A stretch of 64,000 bases of DNA from Rotaria sordida. Its lineage: Eukaryota > Rotifera > Eurotatoria > Philodinida > Philodinidae. The translations under genes and the position numbers were made by a program. The stretch spans positions 1 through 64,000 of the forward strand of contig CAJNOL010001281.1 in the NCBI GenBank assembly GCA_905250125.1, in the 5' to 3' direction. A model generated the notes under the pieces. It saw only the letters and a list, made by a program, of their open reading frames with translations, made no database searches and was not told the DNA's origin. Of the stretch, positions 1-11,321 are shown one piece after another (position 1 is the stretch's first letter; every line of letters starts with the position of its first letter).

Positions 1-25
1 ATGTTAAATTGAAATTATTTATGAT

Positions 26-1546
26 TTATTCATTTGGTGTATGGCGACGATGATGATTGTTTCGATGATAATGACGATTTGCATGATAATAAATTTCTCG
101 TTTTTCATATTGAAATTGTTTATAATGTTCACGGGTAAATAAATTTTGAATTTGAATTTCATATGTTTCTAATTTTGATGCATCTTTTATACCAATGTAT
201 AATGTACGTTCATGAGTAATAGATGATGTTGAGAAGTTAATAGCTGTAAATGAAATTCGATGTTGTCGAAGAATGTCCTTTATATTTCGAATAGTAAATT
301 GTTTATCAATATTTCGATGTTTAATCCCATATTGGTAATATCGTTTACGTTGTTCAAGGGTGCATGCACGATTATGTATTTTATGTTTTTCTTCTTTTGT
401 TAATTGTCGAGTACGTTGTTTAGATTCAATATTGACTGGATTAGGTTCAACAGGTGGTGTTTGTTGAGGTTGTTGTTCATTATTATTATCTGACATTTGT
501 TTATCTGAATGTGTTGATCATTCAATAGATTCATTATCATTAGATGATGGTATTGGTAATTCAAAATGTGTTGCTTTTGTTGTTGATGACGAAGTTATTG
601 TAGTTTGTTGTTCTTCAAATAATTCTTGTTCGTTTTGTTCGTTGACATCAAATAACATTAATTCTAAATCATTATTTGTTTCTTCTTCGTTCGCTGGTGA
701 TTGTGGTGATTGTTGTTTAATTACATCCATAGCAATAAGAAGTTGATACATTGCATCACAATCATTTCTAGCATATTGAGTTATTAATTGACGATATTCG
801 AATTCATTAGAATTTAATTTAACTAATTTTGGGTCCAGCCCGATATCAAATGGTGAACGTGTATAACGTTTATCTAACCATTTGTGTAATTCATATGCTG
901 TTGCAGCTTGTATGGACCACGGGTTGTTTTCTTGTATATCAGTACATACTTCACATATATATATTTGATTATTTATTGATGATGTTCATACCAATATAAT
1001 TTGAATTTATTTTGTAAATTGATATTTTGTGATAAATAAATTTGGTCAGATGAGAATAAATTAAATTCAATAAATTTTATCAGTTCATCAATTTGACCCC
1101 ATATGTATATTGTATTTTATGTTTGAAATAATGATTCGAATAGTTGTTGAATTAATGTAAAAGTTGAAACATGTGGTCTTGGAAGATGATATGCTTCAAT
1201 AATTAATATGTATGAATTTAATTGATGTGTGATGATTTATACTTGAATAAGTGCTGGTTTATTGGGTTTTTTGTATGAACCTACAGATTCTGTATCCATG
1301 ATAAATAATGTGGATGAATTAATAATTTTAATTAATTGAATTAATGTTTCTTCTATTGCTCTATAATTAATAAAAATTAATTCATAAGATGATGGTTCAA
1401 ATGGTGGATAATTTGAAGCATAATAATGTTCTATAAGTTTTTTTCGATATGTTTGACGAATATTTTTTCGAATTTGTCAAGTTATTGATTTTGGAATGGT
1501 GTTGTATTTCCATAATGTATCGTCGTATTCTTTTTGAGATACCATC
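26..1546 (-). pseudogene. Retroelement ORF3: DEDDy-type 3'-5' exonuclease with basic C-terminal part (stops, frameshift)
   Basis: The ORF starts with ATG at 1546 (MVSQKEYDDTLWKYN). An Exo I-like motif FIMDTES lies near 1300, a probable Exo II segment IYIWGQIDELIKF near 1090-1110, and an Exo III motif with YxxxD spacing, YARNDCDAMYQL, near 740-780, so the D-E-D-D-y set is recognisable. The frame is broken by stops near 1475, 1240 and 1120, a frameshift near 990 and a TGA at 518-520. Beyond that TGA the same frame continues into a basic 156-residue stretch (496-26) rich in His, Arg and Gln, so the two blocks were probably one protein. The stretch just before the ATG reads like a polypyrimidine tract ending in TTGTAG, a possible splice acceptor for a subgenomic message. 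The function of the basic tail is unknown. Confidence 0.8.
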
Positions 1547-1958
1547 ACTACAAGAGAAAAAAATTTGTTGTACATTAAATATCGATTCTTTCGAAAATGA
1601 ATCTTAAGATATTTAATAATCTATCTGGTTCCTATGAAAAATAGAAATCTAGTATGTCAATCTCAATAGAGTACGAAATGTATTTCTTTTCGATTTTCAA
1701 TGGCCAAATAAAAATCTAAATAAATGAATATTGACATATCCATAAATTGCATTTCGTATAATGAAATAATTAAATATAAAAATAATTTCCCAAATTGAAT
1801 ATAATAGCCCTCCAAAACCAGTGAATGGGGGAAAGTCACACTCCCCGATCTTGCTATGCTAATTTATATTTAATTAGATTATTCTAATAATATAATTATT
1901 CCATAAAATTTGACATATCATTTGTACTTCGGATCTCTTTAATAAAGAGGTCCTAAAA
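1547..1958. other. Spacer between integrase and ORF3
   Basis: AT-rich non-coding stretch between the pol stop (1959-1961) and the ORF3 start. It contains a short C/G-rich island near 1805-1850 with a GGGGGAAAGTC-like run. I see no gene and no clear LTR boundary (no TG...CA pair with a repeat elsewhere in the window). Confidence 0.5.
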
Positions 1959-4889
1959 TTAATGAATACGTTCATAAATTGGAAGTAACACATCAGTTGT
2001 AACTTGACGGTGTAATATTGGTTTCTTGATGTGTTGTACAATAAATGTTTTTGGTATAAGATTTTCTATAATTCGGAATGGTCCTTCATAACGAGCATTG
2101 AATTTTGAATGAATGTTGAGTGTTTTAACGAGAATGAGATCACCAACATTGTATGATGGATCGGAACGATTGGTACCATAACGTTGTTTATATCGTTCTT
2201 GATTTTTAATAATATTAATTCTTGCTTGTTTATTTAATTTTGTTCAAAACTGATTAAGTTTTTTCTCGTGTTCGCTATCATGTGAAATTGTAACATCATT
2301 TTCTTGGTAATCAAGCGGTAATATTGGTGTTCGACCATACGTCATTTCAAATGGAGTTTGCTTGGTTGAGGAATGTGTCGACGTATTGTAATTAAATGTT
2401 ACAAATGGTAGTTGATCATCCCAATCTGTTTTTATATATTGGATAAAGCTGCAATTTTTGTATCCATCATTGAATTATATCTTTCGACTTGGCCATTTCA
2501 TTGTGGATGATATGGTGTTGTATATAGATGTGTGGATCCGATTTGTTTGATTAATTCATTCATAAGGGTGTGGGTAAAATGAGTGCCATTGTCGGTCAAA
2601 ATGCATCGGAATGTACCAAATTTTGAAATAATGTCTTCTTTAAGAAATTTAACAACTGTTTGTACACTATTATCACGGACTGCTTTTGCTAGCACAAATT
2701 TTGATAAAATATCTGTAAGACATATAATATATTTGTTTCTACGACGAGATGCTGGATTAATAGGACCATGGAAATCCATCGACACTAATTGCCATACCTC
2801 CATTTGGAGGTCTAATTGGTCGTAATTTACCAGGAGCCTTTTGTCGACGAAGATTATATTGAGCACAAATAATACATGATTTAACATAATTATTGATATC
2901 TTTGTATATTGAAGGCTAAAAATAACATGTTTTAATTTTGTATATTATTTTATCCTTTCTGAAATGTGCATCATTTGGTGCAGTATCATGATAAATTTTT
3001 AATATTGTTCGACGAAGTTCACCTTGTGGTACATAGGGGACTAGAGGATTTAAACGACGCATTAAAATATTGTTTTTTATAAAATATTGTTTGTGTTTTT
3101 TGATGTTTTGGATGATATTCTTTGCATAATCATCATTTTTTTGAGCTTGAATTAGTGGTTCAGTTGAACAACTGTAATAATTCGATTCTCTTTCGTTGGA
3201 GAATCTGATACTAAATTTTGATGTATTTGTGGAATTATCCAATATTGTATTACGTAATTTAGAAGAGCGAGTGTCGACAACAGTAATAACAGGAAAGTAT
3301 GGGTTATGGAATTCAAAATCAGTTTGTGTTGATTGAGAAGTAACATAAGTAATTTCATCTGGATCTTCTTCAGCATCTTCTACTGGAGATCTTGATAAAT
3401 AATCAGGTATTAAATTAATTGAATCAGGAATGTATTTTACCTTGAAATCGTATTCTAAAATTTTTAATCTCCATCTTTCACAACGTTTATTGAGTTGTGC
3501 TTTTTGATTTAATTGTGTGAGTGCTTTATAATCAGTTTCCCATGTAAATTTAATTCCGCTTAAATAATTATGACATTTGTCTAATGCACAAATAAATTCA
3601 TAACATTCTTATTTCATTGGAGACCATTTGCGTTGTGCTTGAGTAAATTTTTTTGAAAGATATGCAATCGGTCTATCGCCATCTGGCTAAATTTATTACA
3701 ATACCGCACCGATTTCCTCATCAGATGCATTAGTTTGTACTTTAAATGGGAATCTATCATTTGGCAGTCGTAATATCAGATCAGTTGTAAGAAAATTTTT
3801 TAATTGTTGGAATGCTTTAAGTTCATCATTTGTCAATGTAATAATAGTTTTTTGTCCTTTATTTTCTTGAGTTCTGGTAGTTGGAACGAATTTTCTAAGA
3901 GGTTCAGAAATTTGAGAAATATTTAGAATAAATTTTCTATAATATTCAGCAGCTTTAACGAATTTACAAGCTTCATCTGTCGTTTGTGATAATCTTGTAT
4001 TTATTAAACCATGTATATTGGTAAGACTTGGACGAATTTCACCATTTTGTATACGATGTCCAAGATAATCAGTTTGTGTTCGAGCAATTTCACATTTTTC
4101 TGGATTAAGACGAAATCGAGTATTTTTTAATATTTGACAAATTTCATTGAGATGTGATAAATGTTCTTTGAATTTTTTTTTTGAATATATATTTACATCA
4201 TCAATATATGCTAATGCATATTTCCATCGTGTAGGACCTAACATATGGTAAATAACACGTTGAAATGTTGCTGGACCATTTGCTATTCCTTGAGGAAGAA
4301 CTGTAAATTGATAATGATTGTCTCGCGTAGAGAAAGCCGTGTTCGGTCGGTCCTCTTTAGATAGAGGAATCTGGAAATATCCAGATTTAAAATCAAATTT
4401 TGTATAATACATTGCATCGGATAATTGATCAAATATTTCATCAATTCGAGGAAATGGAAATGCATCTTTAATTATAATAGCATTTAACCAACGGTAATCA
4501 ATGCAAAATCGCATGGTTTTGTCTTTTTTCTTAACAAGAACGATCGGTGATGACCATGGAGAAGTTGATTCTTCAATTTGACCACGTTCTAATAATTTTT
4601 GTGTTTCTTGAAATTTAATGTCTAGATCTTTGTATGAAGCTGGATATTGTTTTGAATAGATAGGTGGATGATCACCAGTTCTAATTGCCAATTGTGGAGG
4701 AATATTAATAATTGACGACGAAGGATCAAAAAATATTTTATTTTGCCACAATATAACTTGAATTGCTAATTGATGTTTTGGATTTTTTACATGAGCAGTC
4801 GATTCGAATATTTGCTTTCGAATCTGGTCGGAATAACATTGTGCTCGTAGATGCTTTTGTAAGTCATTACCAGATAAAAAAATGTTCAT
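1959..4889 (-). pseudogene. pol: Retrotransposon pol: reverse transcriptase, RNase H, integrase (stops)
   Basis: RT occupies 4889-3760: the fingers/palm motif SPWSSPIVLVKKKD, the FDFKSGYFQIPL block and the catalytic YIDD box are intact in one 397-residue frame. RNase H follows at about 3760-3450, with NASDEEIGAVL, a stop at 3696-3698, then IAYLSKKF and ETDYKALT. Integrase has the HHCC zinc finger region (HDTAPNDAHF ... SCIICAQYN), then the catalytic Asp in MDFHGP, the second Asp in LTDNGTHF and the Glu in GQVERYN. A C-terminal GPY/chromo-like region (YEGPFRII) ends at the TAA at 1959-1961. Stops interrupt it near 2250, at 2498-2500 just before the catalytic Glu motif, near 2917 (in a YFWP-type motif), near 3610 and at 3696. 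The product would have copied element RNA to DNA and integrated it. This copy cannot make a full product. Confidence 0.92.
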
Positions 4890-4893
4890 TACA

Positions 4894-5756
4894 TTAATGG
4901 CAACGATTATTCCGTATAGTTTGGTCCGAGTTATCTTTATCGTATGAGATAGCTCTTGTTTTAAAAATTTTAGACTTTCGAAGTGATTGATGATGTAACG
5001 GCGTTTCGGATTTTGTCGAATCTTGTATTATAGCACGTATCGAGAATGTTGTATCATATGATATGGTTCCAATGTGTGTATTTTTCGGTAATGTCTGTTG
5101 CCGATTTTGAACATTTATTAGTAGAATTTTTGCTTGATGGTTATTAACATTTAATAGTGTATGTGGTATAAACATAAATTTTGAAATATAACGATCATAT
5201 GGTTCGAACATTAAATTGTTGGCATTGCTAATTTGGGAAGTGATATCGACTAATGTTTGTGAATAAGGAGGAATAGAGCCGGATAATTGATGGAAGGCGG
5301 TTCGGTGTATTAGATTTGAGTTAATTGACCATATTGATCAGGAATAGTTAAGTGATTCTGGTCGCCAAACAGATGAACATGATTAGAATTAATCCAGTCA
5401 TTGTCTAATAGAATTGATGTAATTAAATTTGTTGCGACATAAGCAGTGACATAAGTTTTAATATGTTTCATTTGAATTTCTAATTCAATTTGTCCAATAA
5501 TTTTGAGAGGAGTTGAATTTGCTGTTTCACATATTCGGGTTTTATAAATAAATTTGTTGCGTTGAATGGTTTTGAGGAAATTTAAATGAATGATGGAGAT
5601 GGCGGATCCTATATCAACAATTGCTTCATTTGGTTGATCATTAACACGGATTTTGATGTAAATTGGGGATAAGGATATTGTTGATGACTTGATAAATTTA
5701 CTGCGAACACCGCCACCATGGGACCCAGCTATTGAAAATTTGGAGGTAATATACAA
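4894..5756 (-). pseudogene. Retropepsin and protease-RT linker
   Basis: At 5756-5310 a 148-residue frame carries the aspartic protease: IVDIGSAISIIHLNFL matches the retropepsin active-site block, but the usual D-T/S-G triplet reads D-I-G, so the catalytic triad is altered. The downstream ILLDNDWI resembles the conserved ILG-type segment of retropepsins. A stop separates it from the 105-residue frame at 5211-4894, which resembles the linker between protease and RT in gypsy elements (LLINVQNRQQTLPKNTHIG). I considered a dUTPase for this linker and could not find the motifs. Confidence 0.75.
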
Positions 5757-6505
5757 TCACGGGCGTTGTGATTTTAACCACAATTAAAACATCCGGTTGT
5801 GAGTTTATGTTAACAATCAATTGTCCGATGATTTTTGCGACCACAAACTTTACAGTTATTGAATTGATGTTGTGATGTGGATCCAGTATTGATTGGATTC
5901 TGCTTTAATGTTGATTGTGATGTATAATTCTGAATTTGTTTTGTATTATGTATTGTTGATGTTCGATTTCCAAGTGCTGGAACCGAGTTCCGTCGAGAAA
6001 CAGAGCTCTGTAATTGTGTTGAATGTGAACTGGGATTGTTGTGTTTTATTTTATGATAATACTGTTTCGATGGATTGACTGTAGCAGTTAATGATGGAAT
6101 TGATGGACGATTGAAATTAGAATAGAGTTGTTGTGAATCAATTGATAGATTACAAATCCTATCACGTAAATCTTGTTCAATTTTGGCGTATTTTAAAAAT
6201 TCATTTAATGTATTAATAGATGATTCACGTCTTAATAATTCTTTCCTAAAATCAGGATTGATTCTACTCATTAAATGTTGAATTATAATTTTTTCTGATA
6301 TGTTTGAATCAATTTCCAGGCATAAATTAATAATATCACCGTAGTAGAACGTAATTGGTTCATCTGGTAATTGTTTTCGCTGTTTTAATGTATCAAACTT
6401 TTTGTTTATTGATGTTGAAGAAAAATATCGATTTCAAAATGCAGTTTCGAAATCTGACCATTTTTTGAAATTATATTCATTATTATCGAACAACTACAAG
6501 TATAT
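5757..6505 (-). pseudogene. gag: Truncated gag with two CCHC zinc knuckles
   Basis: The main frame (6271-5810) ends in a CX2CX4HX4C knuckle, CKVCGRKNHRTIDC, followed at once by a TAA. The same frame then reads through a second knuckle (GCFNCG...NHNARDC) split by another TAA. Upstream, 6505-6272 carries a typical gag block (KKWSDFETAF) with a TGA in place of Trp shortly after it. Similarity runs out at about 6500-6560, so the N-terminal half of gag and the 5' LTR are missing. Gag would bind and package element RNA; this copy is broken. Confidence 0.8.
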
Positions 6506-7064
6506 ATTCAAAACTGTCATTGTTTAGCCTTCAGCTCTTGATCGATATTATTTCTAAAGCACTGTTCTCGTTTTATCATACTAAGCATGACATGTGTCTC
6601 CAGTCGCACCTATATGTAAATAAGCAAGAAGAACTTCGGATACGGATGTTGATATTCTTTTCTCTCACATTCCTTTCTACATCCACACTTGCAGTTTGTT
6701 TTCAAGGAAGAAAAAAACAAGGATAGTCGTCGTTACTAGAAGCGACAATCGAAGGGTTTTGATCAAAATATAACAGTATCTGCGAGAGAAAAAGAAAAAA
6801 TATATACGACTAACTATTGGCAGTGACGGCTTAACGAATCTTCTGAGAAATAAACTCTCGAGACGACAATGAACTGTATAATACTAAGATTATTATGAGG
6901 CCAATGTGGACCCATCCTTTAATTTTTTTTCTTGTAAGTTATATTCAGGAAACTTGATACGGCTTTCTTGAATTGTTAGAAGGCTAATGATTAGAAAAGA
7001 GATAGCTCAGAAAATGAAAACCAGTATTGTGAGTCTGGATGATCCTACAAAAAACGTTTGAAGG
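6506..7064. other. Intergenic, nothing recognised
   Basis: Stretch between the truncated retroelement and the BBE-like gene. It holds only short ORFs without recognisable domains (for example 6520-6726 on the plus strand, which starts in the retroelement junction). I see no RNA gene or clear repeat. Confidence 0.5.
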
Positions 7065-9286
7065 TTAATGCACTAGTAGGAAAATTTCCATCACCATGAA
7101 CGACAATGTCAAACTAGATTTGATTGAAGTCGATGCTGTGGAAGGTTTTGATGTTGTCGAAGGATCTCGTATTATCGGACAGTTGAGATCTGACGTCCAA
7201 TCGTCACTACCGACACAATTTTTACAAACGAATAGTCCGAGCGGATCAACTCTATCTTTGATAACTTTCAATCGATTATAAATAGTTTGTGAACCGAAAA
7301 AGTTTTCTTGCCAATTCACTTCATTTGGATCGGCTTCGTTAGTGTAGCAGCTTGGCTGGGAACCAAACAATAATTGATCTAAAATATCTGTTCGACTTGT
7401 GACTTCCTTAGCTAAGTATTCTTTAATATCTTCAGATGTTGTATCTAACCAACCCTGGGAGTTAACCATATGAAGAAGAGCAGTACGCCATCCTGGATTG
7501 ACGCTGTTATTTGTGTTGGATGTGTTTGATACTTGTCCACCGGCTACAATATGCCCAAGAAGAATTGATCCAGTTACCGATTGACCTCGCACTTGAGCAA
7601 AAACTTCAGCGACTTTTTCCGGTAAATTACGAACGATACTTTCGCGAATGAGACGTGAACTGAGTAGAACATTGAATCCAGTAGGGTTGGATGGATCCAA
7701 TATGAGCGTAAAGTAATCATAAAATGATGGAACAGTGAAAATCGATGTCTTTCCAAAATCTAAATCGCTATTGTTAACTGCAAATTGATTTAATGTGTCA
7801 TTGACTACTGTCACATTTCCATTAGGTACATGAAATACACCACTGAGTCTCATATCTAGCATACTGAAATAGCCAGACCAACTGGCATCAGCGACCACTG
7901 GTAATAATCGAATGAAATCTTCTGTCAGTCTTCTATATCGAGTTTCATTTGGTGTAGTCACGTCATATATAGCAGCAACAATAATTGGAGAAGAAAAAGT
8001 CCTTAGAACAACGGACAGTACAGCGGCATAGGTGCCGCCACCACCACCATTTAATGCCCAGAATAAGTCGCTGTTTTGACATATACTTACTGTTTGTCGT
8101 TGTCCATCCGCCGTTATAACATCATATTGGGTGTGGGTGTGGGTGTGGATGGATGTGGGTGTGTGGGTGTGGGTGTGGGTGTGTGGGTGTGGGTGTGGGT
8201 GTGTGGGTGTGGGTGTGTGGGTGTGTGGGTGTGTGGGTGTGTGGGTGTGTGTGTGGGTGTGTGTGTGTGGGTGTGTGTGTGTGGGTGTGTGGGTGTCGGT
8301 GTGGGGTATCTATTCACCCACACCCACACCCATCCACATTCACACCCACACCCACCCATCCACATTCACACCCACACCCACACCCACACCCACACCCCAG
8401 CCACCCACACCCACACCCACCCATCCACATTCACACCCACACCCACCCACACCCACACCCACACCCCAGCCACCCACACCCACACCCACACCCCAGCCAC
8501 CCACACCCACACCCACACCCACACCCGCCACCTAGCATGTAACCACCAGTCACGCTCACTGTACTTGATGCTCCTCCAATTGCTGTCAAATTGAATTCAT
8601 TCGGCCATCGATAAACTTCGCTCCATTGGACACCTGCACCTATTCGAGCAGCATTTGATACACTTGCATGACCACAAGATGAATACTGTTCAATCAATGT
8701 CATGGTTTTCATATGATGTAGCCATAAAAGCAGAGATCCAGCTGCCGTTGATCGACCTAAGTAATCGTGTCCAGTACTTTTGATAACTAAACGAAAATTA
8801 TTCGTAGCAGCGAATCGAACGGTTTTTTGAACATGTTCTGGCAGTGTTGCATTAACAGCGAATACAGACACCGAACCTTGATTGCATGTTGTGCTATTTG
8901 TGAAAATTGAACATGAACTATTTTCCCAATTATGATTTTGCAGTGCACCAGCTTGATCACTACGCCATGTCGAATTCGACCATTGTGCGATGGCTAAAGC
9001 ACATGCTTCGGCATTATATGGTTTCTCATTGCATACAACAGCCGAAGGCTCAGATGAGAGAAGACGTCCGTCAATGGTTTCATTGAATGATTGCCATACT
9101 AAAGCATCTGGCCAACATGATGAATTGCTCGCGAGACAACGGCAACGACGTTCTTCAATAGAATAATAAAATTTAACTATTCTATATGAGATGATTTAAT
9201 ATGAATGACTTACGGTCTATCACTAACTGTTGACTTAGAATGACCATGATGAAATACACGACAACGTAGACGAAGTAGATCGACAT
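7065..9286 (-). pseudogene. BBE-like (berberine-bridge-type) FAD-linked oxidase, interrupted by a GT-rich repeat array
   Basis: Exon 1 (9286-9214) encodes a signal-peptide-like start, MSIYFVYVVVYFIMVILS. A 61-bp intron (9213-9153) follows. Exon 2 carries the FAD-binding domain: KSTGHDYLGRS contains the His that usually takes the 8-alpha FAD link, and the region GGASSTVSVTGGYMLGGG has Ser where bicovalent family members have Cys. After the array come the lines DVITADG and DLFWALNGGGGGTY, then the C-terminal BBE motif YTNEADPNEVNWQENFFGS with LKVIKDRVDPLGLF. The C-terminus is Ser/Thr-rich and hydrophobic, a possible GPI signal. The array at about 8131-8527 replaces roughly 15 conserved residues between GGG and DVITADG, and the two halves lie in different frames (910 bases between the ORF starts, not a multiple of three). 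Such oxidases are common in fungi, plants and bacteria, so horizontal origin is likely but inferred. A misassembly at the array is an alternative to a true break. Confidence 0.8.
8129..8530. repeat. Inverted TGTGGG / CCCACA array (telomere-like), inside the BBE gene
   Basis: About 175 bp of plus-strand TGTGGG units with TGTGTGGG variants runs from 8131 to about 8307. A 10-15 bp turn (GGTATCTATTC) follows, then about 215 bp of CCCACA units to about 8527. Some copies in the second half are grouped in a longer period containing CCATCCACATTCA or CCCCAGCCACCCA. TGTGGG is, from memory, the bdelloid telomeric repeat. The orientation is head-to-head (G-rich strand, then C-rich strand), as at a telomere-telomere junction. 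The several long overlapping ORFs here are repeat artefacts, not genes. Confidence 0.9.
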
Positions 9287-11321
9287 GTTCTGCACAATCT
9301 CTGTTATTATACAAACTGGTTTCATACCCATCTGTGAAGCGCATATATAGAGAGAGCATTATTCACCTTGATATTGATTCAGCATATCTTAATACTAAAG
9401 AATTTGCATTGATATTTGACACAATCTGCTTTATCAGTATTTTGAAGTGTGCAAATAGTAAATATAACTTCGATATCAATGCATTACAAATAAACTAATA
9501 GGAACAATCATTCATCCTAAAGAAGCTACATTTACTAAAGTCTGCACTCTCAATATTGTCATTGACTATTTGCAGTGTACTCTTTCGAGATGCGCCAGAG
9601 CAGTTTATATTCGATAACACTATATGCTCAGAGGATTTCACGTAAAACTCATCTATACTCAATTCCCAATGTCGTTTCTTTTGATCTGAAAATTTCGATG
9701 TTCGGCTTCATGCTGTCCATTTTTTTAGTCAATGACGAGACGATCGGCAATAGAATTTTTTTTCTGTTGCTTCCGAAACTGCTGTAATGAAAAATATTCA
9801 TTTCTCTACGGAACATTCTCACCTCCTCAAGTAGATATTTATGATAGCTTGCTGAAAAATAAGACTTGCATATTTATCTCATACAGTAAATCTTGAATTT
9901 TTCTTTCTTAACAAACATGATACGGAGAATATGATATCATTAAAATCATCAGCTCAAAGTTGTTTTGTAAATAAACTAATATCCGGTGTAGTCTATTGAA
10001 TAATATCCTAGATTCATAATGTACAAGTATATTTTGATTATATTCTTCATACGTTTTACTTTGACTATGGTATAATTGATAGTTTCTTTTGACGTCGAAC
10101 TATATTTATTTTGGACTAGCAAAACTTTAAAAACTCAAAATGCATAACAATAAATTTCTTCTTGATATCTTTTTTGATATTAATACAATATCAACTAACT
10201 GAAGATATTCGAAAATATTTATTGAATTGAAACAATTGTGTTGAAAATGTGACTGATTTGATGAGCTTCGATGTCAAAATGCAAGAAGTCGAAGAGCTAA
10301 TGGAATAACAATCGCGAAAAAAAAGCACGTACTTAATAATAAACTGAAATCAAAATTTCACTTCATTTGACTTGCTGTAAATGATACCACTAATCCCGTA
10401 TTGGATGAAATGAGACGTGATGATTATTAAGTTGACTTTGTTTAACAATATCAGGTTTATCTGGTAATAACTTCTTTTTCGTGTGCAGCCACAAAATGCA
10501 GAAATAATAAATCTTGATCAAATGAGTAACATTTAAATCCAATGTTAATGTCAATAGTCGAGATATCTGGAATTGAGCTTAGTATTAATTGATTTTCAGA
10601 AGTAATGAATCATTATTTTGTGAAGAATAAACAGATTTGGATAATAAATCATATATAGTTTAAAAACCAGGACTTCTACTCTATTAATTTATAAGAAAAG
10701 TTTTCATTCTGAAAAATTAGCTATTCTTTTTACGCTAAGTATTTTCTGAAAAGATGTCTTCAGTAACTTGGATCGCCACTTTTTTTCACTAATCCGATAT
10801 CGACGAAACTTCAAGAGAATGTTTTTCTATACCTGAATACATACATTCAGTTAACGCAAATGCTTCTGGGCTAAGATACAGGTTTTCAAAGTTTTCTCGT
10901 ATTTCCTTTGTCGCAGAAGCACTTTGCGAGAAAAATAAAGACATATTTGAAATCAGCGTAGATAATTGTACCGATTGAATATACCGTTCATCAATTTTTA
11001 AAATAAAAAGTTTTTCATAGGAATTTAAGTTAAGGATCTCCCGTTAGAGATTTTCCAATTTTTATTATATTTATAAAAAAAATAATAATTAAACTTGATT
11101 TCAATCACACAAGCAGCAAAATAATCGACTGATATCAACGATAAAACAAAAAAAAAAAATAATTCGACATATGTATAGGTGTCAAACTTTGGACATATTC
11201 AAATTTCACCGAATGACAATTATTAATTTTTTCTTTTTGTTTTTAAAATATAAATACATAAATCAATCATATATCCGACTCATCATAAATGGAAAAAACA
11301 CCCTAATAAAAATAACTAAAA
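9287..11321. other. Intergenic, nothing recognised
   Basis: Two kilobases of AT-rich sequence between the start of the BBE-like gene and the 3' end of the nuclear receptor gene. ORFs at 9575-9787 and 11171-11386 are short and show no domain. The upstream control region of the BBE gene should lie in 9287-9700, but I see no diagnostic motif. Confidence 0.5.

Larger units (their letters stand above)
1..6505 (-). mobile_element. Ty3/gypsy-like LTR retrotransposon with DEDDy exonuclease ORF3, truncated and decayed
   Basis: Reading on the minus strand from about 6505 down to the window edge, the order is gag (zinc knuckles), retropepsin, reverse transcriptase, RNase H, integrase with a GPY/chromo-like tail, then an ORF3 with a 3'-5' exonuclease. 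This PR-RT-RH-IN order is that of Ty3/gypsy elements. The copy is dead: gag begins in mid-domain near 6500, no 5' LTR is visible beyond it, and all ORFs carry in-frame stops. Most stops fit single transitions (CAA to TAA, TGG to TGA or TAG). The 3' end and any LTR lie left of base 1. From memory, bdelloid LTR elements with DEDDy-type exonuclease ORF3s have been described by the Arkhipova group. I saw no dUTPase domain and no envelope-like ORF. Confidence 0.9.

Noticed and set aside
4894-5211. Possible dUTPase domain in the retroelement
   Set aside because: The sequence fits the usual protease-RT linker of gypsy elements; dUTPase motifs were not found.
8131-8530. The GT-rich array as an intron of the BBE gene
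   Set aside because: A GT donor is available but no plausible AG acceptor with a pyrimidine tract lies near the resumed coding sequence, and about 15 conserved residues are missing in any case.
8076-8594. Several long overlapping ORFs on both strands
   Set aside because: They are translations of the GT/AC repeat array, made only of Cys/Gly/Val/Trp or His/Thr/Pro, and open because the repeat contains no stop codons.
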